Below are positions 32,107-44,300 of a DNA stretch of 64,000 nt, in pieces (within the stretch, counting starts at the first letter, position 1; every line of letters starts with the position of its first letter). The stretch lies in assembly GCF_932294415.1 (NCBI RefSeq), contig NC_065544.1:13057351-13121350 (forward strand), in the 5' to 3' direction. Below the pieces are notes generated by a model. It was not told the DNA's origin. It was given only the letters and a program-made list of their open reading frames with translations, and searched no databases. The translations under genes and the position numbers were made by a program. The DNA comes from Quercus robur (lineage: Eukaryota > Streptophyta > Magnoliopsida > Fagales > Fagaceae).

Positions 32107-35100
32107 TTAATGACAAAAAATGTTCAAACTATACAATTGGGTCTCCAGAAACGCCAAGATTGCCAAACCAGCAGCACAAACATCTTTGTCCAATACATGC
32201 TCTGCAGGGGAATGACTTAAGCCTCCACGACACTGGACAAACAGCATTCCAACCTGTTCAAGTTTTTGCAGATTATAATCATTTAACATGAAATATCACC
32301 TCCTAAAAGTCGATGATGAAGCAAAACAGGACAAACCTTTGTTAAATGAGACATGGCCATTGCATCATGTCCTGCACCACTCATTAAGGCAGGTGTTTCG
32401 TCTTGAATGTCACTGGTCATTTTCCTGAGTGCAGAGTAAGCCGCAGACTTCAGCTGAGAACTCAATTCAGAATCACAAACCACTGCATTCGCATCATGCT
32501 GAAATGTCCACAGCAAACCAGGTTATTGATTATGAGGGTTACAAAAGAAATGCATAATGAGATGAAGTCCCAGACCTTACAATTGATGATACATGAAACA
32601 GAGCGCCTCTCACATATTTTATACATCTGATTAGATAATTCATAGATAACAGCTTCACGTCCCATGTCATCAATTGCTCGTAAATCCACAGTGAATGTCA
32701 CCTTTTTCCAATAAGTCCATTGTGAATTCAGACATAATCAATAAACAACAAGGTATCCCAATTTGGGCATTGTAATCAAGATCAGCATAGTCATAGATAA
32801 AATTTCTTACCTGGCCTGGAATGACATTGCTTGCACTTGGCCATGTTGATATCTCTCCAACAGTACAGACTAGAGAACTGGAAAGTGATTCCAGTGATAT
32901 ATCATTGCAATGATCATCATAAGATAGAAAATCTTTAGGGTTTTTACAGGCACTTTCCAACAGTGCTATTAATTCAGCAGCAGCAACCATAGGATCCTGA
33001 CGCATAGACATAGGAACAGTTCCAGCATGCCCCTGTGAACCACTCACTGTAACCTGCAATTATATATGTGGAACAAAAACATCAACAACCAAAGATCATA
33101 TCAATTCTGATATAAGATCAGCATGTGCATATTATCATTGATTTACATTTATCTTTACATGCTCCAGGCAGAAATGTGTAGAGTTGAAAATTCCATACAA
33201 AAATTAACTTTAGCCTATCCTAGGTGTTTTGTTAAAATTCCAAAAACAAGACACTATGCTTCCTCTTCATTGTTTTCTTTATATCTCAATTTGTTTAACA
33301 AACTACCGTTTGTAGTTTCGTGTATTTAAAATATAGACCTTACAAGACCAAGTTCTGGTATAAAATCCTGAGCTGGTAAAGAAAGTTTCCATCTGGCACT
33401 CCAATTCTTACATGAGCTTGGCGAAACTCATACTCAAAATAATAAAGGCACAGTAAAAGCCTCACCAAAATCAAATCTGTCTGTTGTAAAGAATTGGAAC
33501 ACTGGTGCCGTACAACTGCAGGAAAGTTCTGAATAACAATAACTATTGGTATACTCCTTCACGATTGTTATATGGGCTGTACTCAAGAAAATTCACTAAA
33601 TATTGCCAAAAGGATGGAGAAACAGAACCAAATATCACAAGAAGGTGATAGGGAAGAAAGAGGATCACTATGAGTTTATATATTAACCCAAAAAAAGGTT
33701 TTGATTTGGCATGGAATAGGACTGATATGGGAGCTAGAATGATTATAGAATAAAATTCACTTAGCTCAGACTCATATGCAAGTCATCGACATGCACACTT
33801 AAATTTGTACAATCATACAACATTTTCTCCGTTCCATTTTATTGATCTTATCTAGAAAATACAACTTTTTTATGGGAATATCATTTAATGTATTGTCTTC
33901 TGATAAAAAGGTATAAATTTCCAAAACTATGCTACATAATTTAAACTCAAATAAAGCTAATGGAAAAAAGGGTATTGACTTTTGAATAAATGCAAGGGCA
34001 AGTTGTTTCTATTGACATATCAATGTAGACAATATTTTGAGACATCCCAAAATGGACTTGAAACCAATAAAATGGGATGATGGTAGTATATATGACAATC
34101 TTTTAGCAAGATTTAAAACTTTACAAACACTGAAAAGAAAATAAGCATAACAAAGGTAAGGAACTTATATAATAATGTAATACAAAGGAGAACACAGGAA
34201 AAAAAAAAACCAGATAGGAGAATTGCAAACATTTTAGATGGCAATATCATGCAAAATACAAGTAAACCTCTTTTCCTGTAAAAAAATAAAAAAATAAACA
34301 CCGGAAGAATTTTATATACCTTTAGTCTTGTCTGGCCAGCTATGCCTTTAACCACACCAAGAGGAAAACCAAGCCATTCTAGTGCTGGACCCTGTTCAAT
34401 GTGAACCTGCAGCATCAACCCAATACAAGAACTGAATATGCACACCCAGAATACTAGAAGCTAAAATAACATAATTTATTGCTGAATACGAAGAGGATAT
34501 TCAATACATCCTGGTTCACAAGATAACTGGTGTAGACTGTTATACCTCAATGTAACCCCAGACAGACCCTGGGTCATACTTGAGCTGTAACAAGTTTTCC
34601 TCTGTAATTTCTAGGGGGTTTTCCTTCAGAGCATCTTGCACTGTCACGCCACTAAAAAAGGATTATGCATGAATAAACTGATAATAACAGAATCATGAGT
34701 AGATATAAGCTCAAAGTTATTCAAGAAAACCTCTTGTCAGATATCTGCAAGGCTGTAAGTGGTAAAACACCAGCTAAAGCAGCACTGCCCAAGAAAGTAG
34801 GGTGAAACCTCACTCCCTCCTCATCACTAAATGCAATCACCTGCAATAGTAGGAAATTCATTGACATCTATAATCAGAATTGTTGCATAGCCACCACCTC
34901 CAACATATAACAAATCTAAATTTACAGCTGAATCAGATTGCAGTGCTGTAAAAACAATTCAGGACAAGATTGAGTCTACATCAATTAAAGCTCTAGATGG
35001 AGAATAGAGTCAAAAATAAGAACTGATGTATTCAAGAGATCAGGTCTCACATATATGTTTCAGAGTCTCAAAATATATTTCCTTTGTATTTCATCCATGT

Positions 35101-37638
35101 AATCTATTTGTTTCACCAATAGCAGGATTTTAAATCTCTTCCCACGTTGTAACATGCTTCTCTTGCACATGAATGAGACTATACCATAATTTAAGCCAAT
35201 GGAACCCAAAAGATGGAAAGCATATCCTAAATATTTTCCCTACAAGTTAAAAGGCAGATATAAAAAGGTTTTCCCAGATGTTACTGGAGACAAAGATTAA
35301 TCTTCTTCCACTAAATATCAATCAAGACAAACAAAGTAAATATAATGTTTCAAAGTTGTTATCTTACTGACCTCAATCGGCCGCCTTAATTTTCCCATCG
35401 TCCCATTGACATTCAAAACCTTCAGAGCAGATAATGCAGAGATTATGCCTAGCGAACCATCAAATATACCAGCATCAACAACAGTATCCTATCATAAAGA
35501 AGGAATATCCCATATCAATATTGATGAAATATGTCTACGTGGCATGTTCTCTGTGTGTGGGCGTGTATTTATGTATTTGTATGCAAACTAAATATTAAAT
35601 TAAAAAATAGGGGGAAAAAAAGAGAGCATCACCAGATGAGAACCAATCAACAGAGCCTCAGCACTTGCATTCATTCCCTCAACTCGACCGTGTAAATTGC
35701 CCAACTGGTCTACCCAACTGGAAATCAACATAAACATCAGTCGAACTTCCAACACAGTTTACAACATAAAAAGGTAGAGAGCTAACGTTCTCAAACCAGC
35801 ATCCTCCATCCATCCATGAATAAGGTTACCAGCCCTCAAAGAAGCTGGACTCACGAATGTTCTCTCAAGATAGCCATCTGCGTCACTTACCTGCTTATGC
35901 AGGCAACAACATTAACATTCACAAATAACCACACAACACAAGTTACATATTGAGTAAAGTAAAGCCGAGGAAAATTCAATGCAGCTTTTTTCTTTAACTT
36001 ATTGCAGTGGCCAGACTCAAGGGGTGATTACCATTTGAATGCTGATTATAGAAACTTTGAAAGTTGAGCATTTTAATCTTAGGGGCAGGAGATATATGCG
36101 ATGGTGTGATACAGACTATGTTTGATTGCAGACATATAACATATTTGTTCTGATTTATGCAAAATCATAGCTGTTTGAGAGGCAGCAAAATTTTAAGAGG
36201 ATGTAAAAAAAAAAAAAATCAACATTCAACATTGCCCAATTGGCTGAGAAAAAAGGTATTGAAAACCTTGAATGTTGTTGCAAAAATTGGATTCCTGTAT
36301 TCCTTTCAGCATGTAACAGAAATTCAACTCGTATATCATTGAAGAAGTACATCATCTATAAATAATAATAATAATAACATACATCTTGCACCGTCACGCC
36401 ACTAAAAAAGGATTATGCATGAATAAACTGATAATAAACAGAATCATGAGTAGATATAAGCTCGAAGTTATTCAAGGAAACCTCTTGTCAGATATCTGCA
36501 AGGCTGTAACTGGTAAAACACCAGCTAAAGCAGCACTGCCCAAGAAAGTAGAGTGAAACCTCACTCCCTCCTCATCACTAAATGCAATCACCTGCAATAG
36601 TAGGAAATTCATTGACATCTATAATCAGAATTGCTGCATAGCCACCACCTCCAACATATTACAAATCTAAATTTACAGCTGAATCAGATTGCAGTGCCGT
36701 AAAAACAATTCAGGACAAAATTGAGTCTACATCAATTAAAGCTCTAGATGGAGAATAGAGTCAAAAATAAGAACTGATGTATTCAAGAGATCAGGTCTCA
36801 CATATATGTTTCAGAGTCTCAAAATATATTTCCTTTGTATTTCATCCATGTAATCTATTTGTTTCACCAATAGCAAGATTTTAAATCTCTTCCCACGTTG
36901 TACCATGCTTCTCTTGCACATGAATGAGACTATACCATAATTTAAGCCAATGGAACCCAAAAGATGGAAAGCATATCCTAAATATTTTCCCTACAAGTTA
37001 AAAGGCAGATATAAAAAGGTTTTCCCAGATGTTACTGAAGAGACAAAGATTAATCTTCTTCCACTAAATATCAATCAAGACACACAAAGTAAATATAATG
37101 TTCGAAAGTTGTTATCTTACTGACCTCAGTCGGCCTCCTTAATTTTCCCATCGTCCCATTGACATTCAAAGCCTTCAGAGCAGATAATGCAGAGATTATG
37201 CCTAGCGAACCATCAAATATACCAGCATCAACAACAGTATCCTATCATAAAGAAGGAATATCCCATATCAATATTGATGAAATATGTCTTCGTGGCATGT
37301 TCTCTGTGTGTTTGCGTGTATTTATGTATTTGTATGCAAACTAAATATTAAATTAAAAAATGGGGAAAAAAAAGCATCATCAAATGAGAACCAATCAACA
37401 GAGCCTCGGCACTTGCATTCATTCCCTCAACTCGACCGTGTAAATTGCCCAACTAGTCTACCCAACTGGAAATCAACATAAACATCAGTCGAACTTCCAA
37501 CACTGTTTACAACATAAAAAGGTAGAGAGCTAACATTCTCAAACCAGCATCCTCCATCCATCCACGAATAAGGTTACCAGCCCTCAAAGAAGCTGGACTC
37601 ATGAATGTTCTCTCAAGATAGCCATCTGCATTACTTAC
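32107..37638 (-). pseudogene. Allantoate deiminase (AAH) pseudogene, copy A
   Basis: Minus-strand exons homologous to the intact gene at 54-59.5 kb. First set: exon 12 (32253-32107), 11 (32498-32337), 10 (32701-32576), 9 (33053-32811), 8 (34406-34320), 7 (34651-34546), 6 (34840-34731), 5 (35488-35372), 4 (35717-35633), 3 (35890-35787). A second tandem set follows: exons 6 (36591-36482), 5 (37241-37125), 4 (37465-37381) and 3 (37638-37535). Exons 1 and 2 are absent. The normal stop after ETQL is lost (TAA to TAT), which extends the protein by nine residues. In the second set exon 4 has a CAG to TAG nonsense (WVDQ becomes WVD-stop) and its GT donor has changed to GA. Metal-site motifs (DEEGVRF, VHIEQGP, SHSPAEH) remain in the first set. 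With no start exon and duplicated middle exons it cannot encode a normal enzyme, though it might be transcribed. Confidence 0.88.
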
Positions 37639-38098
37639 CTGCTTATGCAGGCAACAACATTAACATTCACAAATAACCACACAGCACAAGTTACATATTG
37701 AGTAAAGTAAAGCCAAGGAAAATTCAATGCAGCCTTTTTCTATAACATATTGCAGTGGCCAGACTCTAGGGGTGATTACCATTTGAATGGTGGTTATAGA
37801 AACATTGAAAGTTGAGCATTTTAATCTTGGGGGCAGGAGATACATGCGATGGTGTGATACGACTATGTTTGATTGCAGACATATATAACATATTTGTTCT
37901 AATTTATGCAAAATCATAGCTGTTTGAGGGTAAGGCAGCAAAATTTTAAGAGGATTTAAAAAAAAAAAAGTCAACATGTTGCTGCAAAAATTGGATTCCT
38001 GTATTCCTTTCAGCATGTAACAGAAATTCAACTCGTATATCATTGAAGAAGTACATCGTCAATAAATAATAATAATAATAATATCATACATCTTATTT
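34633..38098. repeat. Tandem duplication of AAH exons 3-6, about 1.75-kb unit
   Basis: Unit 1 is 34633-36383 and unit 2 is 36384 to about 38098. The junction at about 36381-36389 joins intron-2 sequence (aataataacatacatctt) to the inside of exon 7 (gcatcttgca-type). The shared catctt is a 6-nt microhomology, as in unequal or end-joining duplication. The units are near-identical in introns too. Unit 2 carries its own degenerative changes. Confidence 0.85.
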
Positions 38099-38362
38099 AA
38101 TGGAACATTGACAAGGTGCTCAAACTCTTTTTTTTTTTTTCAAATCATGCTTTTACTAACAGAAAAACCTATTGATGACAGCTAAATTAGTACTCCAAAT
38201 GACACACCCAAAGTTGAGGTCATAAACACTAATTTAAAAAATATATATATATATATATATATTTAAAAAAAAATTGGCAAACTATTCTCCACATTGCTAT
38301 TGCAGCAAAACCCACAAATATTTTTAATTCAGTAGTAATTATATTAACATTAGCAGTACTAT

Positions 38363-38460
38363 ACCATAATTTTAAATCTCTTCCCACGTTGTAACATGCT
38401 TCTCTTGCACATGAACGAGACTATACCATAATTTAAGCCAATGGAACCCAGAAGATGGAA
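38363..38460. repeat. Displaced third copy of an AAH intron-5 fragment
   Basis: taaatctcttcccacgttgt through caatggaacccagaagatgg repeats the intron-5 sequence found at about 35131-35218 and 36880-36970. It is spliced directly onto the intron-2 sequence where copy A loses homology to B. It marks the breakpoint that removed exons 1-2. Confidence 0.75.
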
Positions 38461-41398
38461 ATCAAATCCACACCAAATACATGTTCTATTACACAAGATT
38501 ATTTAAATACGATTATTATAGAGAAAATAAACAGCAAGAATAAAATGAACAAGGTGTCCTGTACATAATCAACAGTATGCAACAAGACAAAATGAAGTGC
38601 AGAAAGCTTCAAGCAAGTGCTTAATAACCTCACTTGAAATGGCAAAGTCCACGGCAGCAACAAAAGGAAGTGCAGAAGCCCGTCATCTTCTCTTTAAATC
38701 CCATCATCTTTGACCCAATTCTCCTCCCATACCACAAGCTTCCCTCATCAATATAATGACATTCTTCTTCCATACAACTTTTAAAAACAATCAAATCATC
38801 AAAGCGCAATAATTCAAGAAAAATTGAAATGATGTTGCTGTCTTGTTTCTCAAATTCACTGCCCATGATGAAACCTGTTTCACAAGGTTTTCCGCTTAGA
38901 ACCACTGCACATGGAAATCACACTCTTCTCAAACCTTCAATCAGTCTCTCTCTACAAAATTTGAAACAAATATAGGATTCACAAATGCTGCTCCCGAAAC
39001 TAAATTGCCTACTATAATAGCAGATACCGATATCAGAGTTAAGATTATAACCTAAGACTAAAGCTCAAGTTGATCTCAAACTGGAGGATTTTAGAGCATT
39101 AGAAGGAAAACTGGCCACAAAATATGAACATATGATAATGAATAAGTACAGAGACATGAGTCGAAAGAGACATAACAGCAGAAAGCATTTGGACATATTT
39201 GAATAAATCCTCACAACATAATGTCTAGAGAGACATAACAGGCCACAACAAAGGAACATGTTTGAATAAATATAGAGACAAAAGTGAAGGACCACAAACC
39301 TAAGCCATGAGTTCCATATATGCAATCTCTCTCTGTCTCTCTCTCTCTCTCCCCACACACACACATTTTGCTTTGCTCTGTAGAATTTTAACCACAACCA
39401 GCTATTTCTTAAGTCTGATTTCAGCCTTAAAATCCCTGACAGTTCTAATTATTAATGCAGGACAATGCCTGATGGTGTTAAGACTAACTCACATACCTTC
39501 TAAAATTATATTCACAATTATGAGAATCAAATTTATTGGAAAAGGCCTATGAATCTCTAATGCAACACCAAACCAAGAAGAAATCCCCAAAGTCAAGAAA
39601 TTTATGGATGACATAAAAGGTCTACCTTTGGATGGAGCCTAAAGGACACTATAACCTTGCTTTTATCCTGCATAAACTTCATTGTTCATTACTTCTATAA
39701 TTTCAAGTCTTTTTCTTATACACCTTATGAACCAAGCTACAATTGTAAGCTAAAAACCTTGATTTCCCTATGCTTCATTATCTGACTTGTTGCCTGATTA
39801 CAGAGCCCTAACGTTTGAATAAGCACCAATTCTGACACCTAAGTTTTCCTATGCCTCAATTGGTTCTGCATATGAGATCAACTGAGATGTTCACATCATA
39901 AGAAAACAGCATAGAATAAAGAATTAAGCACATACCTAGGATGTTAGAAGTTTTTAGCAATCATCTCCTGTTTCCTGCTGGCACTCTTTCAAAAATTTTC
40001 TTTGCACTTCAAAATATCCCTGCGTAAAGAAATAGTAAATAAATTTTCCAAAACATCAGCATCAAAATAAAATAAAACAATATGAAAATGTCATTTCCGT
40101 TAAGCAAGAAATGGAAACAACTAAAAACTCCAAAAAGGCCTTTGTCTGATTCTGAGGCAATCTTGTCTCATCACTCTCTCTCCCTCTCTATTTTTTTTTT
40201 CTTACTCTTCTTTTTTACTATCCATTTTGCATTTTTTCTGCAAAGTTTATAACCATATCTAGCTTTTCTTTAAGCTTAATCTCAACCTAGAAATCCTTAA
40301 ACCCAATTATTAGTGCAGTGTAAGATGCCCCGAAATGACCAACTTGCAATATCTTCTTCAAACAGTATAATCAAGTTCATGATACCCCAAAATCATTGGA
40401 AATGGTCTGTGGATAGTGCAACGGATAAGAAAGAAGAAACAAGCAAATTTAGAACACTAGGGACATTAAAAGAGGAGAAGTACCTTTGAATGCTATCTAA
40501 AAGACACTGTAACATTAATCTTGCCTTAGATAGTATGCCCCTCCTTAATTCATTAGTTCAATAATTCAAAATATTTCCTTATACCCATATGAACCAAGCT
40601 ATTATTGTAAACTATAAAATTTAAGTTTTGCCAAAAGACACAATAGCTCAATATTTTTCTTCACATGCCAACTCTTGTTTACCAAGAGAAGGTTGAAAGT
40701 GGGGTATCAACAGTGGTTCTAGCACACTGAAGGAGTCAAAAGCCATAGTTGTAACCCTAATAATGCTACAGCTGATCACACAGGGCAGGAGGAGGTTATT
40801 AATAGAAGTACACGGATCATAAACATATTCTTAGAAAAAAAAAAAACGCACCGGTGCTACTTTTTTGTCTTTTCATCATCCATGTTTGAAACGTCAAGAA
40901 TAACTGCAAACATGCCCATCAAATGGAACCCAGCAAGTAAAAAAAATGTATATTTTTAAATGAAACCCAGAAAAGATTTATATAAAATTTCATATTTTTA
41001 CATAAAAACAACTAAAATCAAAACAAATTAACCAAATCCCAATTTCAAAGAATATATATATATATAGAGTTTTGCTTATATAATACTTACGCTTTCTTCT
41101 TCTTTCCTGTCTTCCCATTTGAAATCCTCTTGTTCTTTCTGCAATTTGAGCATCAATTACACATTCAGAAAGCCAGGCTATTTCTAGGCGAAGAAAAAGA
41201 AACTGGGGAAAAAGAAAACCTAAAGTTCTGTTTTTTAATTTTGTGTATGGAAAAAGAAATTATAGAGTTTTTTAATTTTGGTTTTGCTTGTGCTTTGAAA
41301 ATCTTGCGTCTGGAATTATAGAAATTATAAAATAAGTTTAAAAAAAAAAAAAAATCAGAGAAGAGTGAAGAACATACCAGGGAAGCGTATGCAGTAGT
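38461..41398 (-). other. NLR 3' region with probable spliced 3' UTR
   Basis: No coding. Splice signals on the minus strand just after the NLR stop fit a spliced 3' UTR. There is a donor (CTG|GTATGT) at 41378/41377, and a small exon-like block 41138-41091 with ttgcag acceptor and GTAAGT donor. A second block lies at 40019-39936 with tacgcag acceptor and GTATGT donor. The distal part (about 38470-38900) is similar to 45.88-46.33 kb, as expected if both are 3' ends of related NLR genes. The 91-codon ORF at 38630-38905 lies in this distal part and has no domain. Confidence 0.38.
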
Positions 41399-44300
41399 TC
41401 AACTTTTCAATCTCTGATGATAATTTGGAGAGAGGAGAAATCTTATCCCATCTGAGATTCTAAGATTTGGGATGTGAGAAATCTTATCCCAATCCTCTCC
41501 ATTTTCCTTCTCGCATCTTTGCTTTAATTGGGGACAGCCCTGAATACTCAGTCTCTGTAAAGAGGTGAGGTGACTCATCCCTTCGGGAAGTGACGGCAGA
41601 TTGGGACAATTGGTGATACACAGGATCTGTAAAGAGGTGAGGTGACTCATCCCTTCGGGAAGTGACGTCAAATTGGGGAACTGCCCAATCTCTAATCTCT
41701 CAAGAGAAGTTAGGTTTTTAAACCACTCCTCTGGCAGAGACTCCAACTCCTCTATATTCCTCAACTTCAATTTCTTTAATTTGGAAAGAGGAGGGGAGAA
41801 GGAGGAGGAAGAGGAAGAGGAAGAGGACGGAAATGAAGAAGCCCTTCCTCCCCTATTATTCATCTCTATTGTCTCTTCCAATGCCTTCAAACTGCTATTA
41901 CTCAATTCAAGAATTCCTTCAAGATTTGGAAATAGCGGCATGCAAGTCATCTTAGGGCAATTAAGGAAATAAAAAGAAGAAAGACGCGGAAAGTACGGCA
42001 TGTGTTGGTGATAGTGATTAGTTGATGATGATGATATTGTTGATGTCGTTGTTGCCTCATTCCCCTTATCCACACTCCTCCACCATCCCTTTAGATTGAG
42101 GCAAAGACTGATATAGAGTCTCTCAAGGGATGGGAAAAATGTTGATGGTGATGCCAGTGAAGCAGATATCTCATCATTCATATCCCTGTCTGTCATGTAC
42201 TCCAGACCATTCATATTTATAAGACTTAGTTTTCGGAGAGATGGGAGTCGATACAACGGTGGCAAATATTGGCACTTCTCACATCCGACTATATCTAATT
42301 TGACCAGATTTGTTAAGAATGAAAGCCAACTTGAAACTCTCACACCCATGTACCAATACACTGACAAAGATTTTAAACTTTCGTGTGGGCGGAGGCTATC
42401 CATGGAATTTTCATCATCACCTTTTGAATTCCACTTTAATATCAACTCACTGAGACATTGCTTCTCCTTCAAATTTGCAGCTTTGAATTCTGGGGTGGCA
42501 TCTTTCACCCGTGCCAAATTTTTAATCACTAATTTTCCTCTCAAGTCATTTAGCTTGTTTAATTCCGCTAGCCCACCACAATGCTTGGAAGAACCTACAG
42601 GACCCTCACTCAAAACAAATAAGTTTAATGTTTGAAGAGAAGTCAATTGCCCTAATCCATGTGGCATATGAGTCAAATTCTCACAATCTTCTAAGTCAAG
42701 ATGCTTGAGGCGGACCAATTTTTGAATATCTACCGGTAACTCCTTAAGTTTTTTACACTTACTGAGTTTTAATGTTTGCAAATTCACCAATTTTGTAATA
42801 GAACTAGGGAGAGCCTCAATATCATTAGATTCAAAATCATCACAGGAAACGTCAAGGTGCTTAAGGCTGACCAGTTTTTGAATATCTACCGGTAACACCC
42901 TAAGCTTTTTACATAAGCAGAGCTTTAATGTTTGCAAATTCACCAATTTTGTAATAGAACTAGGGAGAACCTCAATATCAGTAGAGGAAAGGTCAAGGTA
43001 CTTTAGATGCATCAAAGTACCTATGGTATTTGGTAACTCCCTAAGCTTTTCACATGAAGAGAGCTTTAATGTTTGCAAATTCACTAATTTTGTAATAGAA
43101 TTAGGGAGAACCTCAATATCATTAGAGGAAAGGTCAAGGTACTTTAGATGCATCAAAGTACTTATGGTATTTGGCAACATCTTCATATTTAAACCATGTA
43201 GGTCTAATGCATGCAAGTATCTAAAAGTAGAAATAAGTTTTTTGAGAGTTGATTCTTCAATTGTTCCCTGATCATATTCCCACTCGTTATATGCCAATAT
43301 AAATGTCCGTATCTTGTTTGCTTTAACCAACGTGTTTAAATTCTCCTCAAAGAATGACACATTATAAAATGGAAATGATAGATGGTGTCCTGTTTCTTTC
43401 ACATTTTTTGCACTAGTATCAACCAGTGTACAATTAGTCTCTGATACATACTGTGCAAGATCATGGATTAAATCATGCATTTTAAACCTTCTATTCCCGC
43501 CTCCATCTTCTTCTGCTTCTTGGAAGAAGGATCTCCAAAGTAGCTCCATGAAGTACTTATTAGCAACATGCTCTACTTCATGGCTCTCCTCTGATGATTG
43601 GACAAAACCTTGTGATATCCATAATTGTATCAATGTCAACTTATCAATCAAATAATCTTTGGGAAACAATGAACAGTATGCAAAACAACATTTTAAATGT
43701 GATGGGAGATAATCGTAACTCAATTTTAAAATCGGCATAATACCATCTTTTAATTCAGTTACATCTGTGAGTTTAGTATTCTTGATGTATGACCACTCAG
43801 CTTCAGTTTTTTTGAAGAATAGGACTTTTCCTATCGTCCTTATAGCAAGAGGCACTCCTCGACATTTTTCTACTATGTCCATCCCAATTGCTTCGAGGTT
43901 AGAATTGATGGTCTCCTGGCCTTTTTTAAATGCCATTTTCTTTAATAATGACCAGGATTGATCCCTTGACAAGCCCTTTAGAAAATAGGATGAGGTACTA
44001 GTAATCTCCACAACCTTGTTGGATCGTGTAGTTATCACCACCTTACTTCCCTTTACACCACCCATTAATAAAATTTTCAAATTTTGCCAATTTTCACTAT
44101 CCTCATTCCAGACATCATCCAATACAAGTAAATACTTCTTTTGGTTGAGTTGTTCCCGAAGTTTATTTTGCAGTAGATCCATCTCAAGATTCTCAGGTTT
44201 GCTTTTAGTTGCAGATTCAATTATCTTTTCAACAATTTTTTTAACATCAAAGTCATCAGATACACACACCCACATCTTCAACTCAAACTTAGTTTGGACC

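Larger units (their letters stand above)
29750..38362. repeat. Segmental duplication, left copy (A)
   Basis: From actctattatatt at 29750 the sequence runs in parallel with copy B (51571-58552), on the same strand. It is near-identical through introns and exons, with small indels only. The copies share the non-coding block 29.75-32.0 kb and AAH exons 12 to 3. Copy A has an extra 1.75-kb internal tandem duplication and loses homology to B at about 38362 (agtacta), before AAH exons 2 and 1. Intron-level similarity means the event is recent. Confidence 0.88.

Noticed and set aside
38630-38905. 91-codon ORF between AAH copy A and the NLR
   Set aside because: It lies in sequence shared with 45.9-46.3 kb, where the frame is not kept. 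More likely 3' UTR than coding.
42195-42635. Plus-strand ORFs of 80-150 codons across 41.6-45.1 kb
   Set aside because: All are antisense shadows of the NLR coding sequence.
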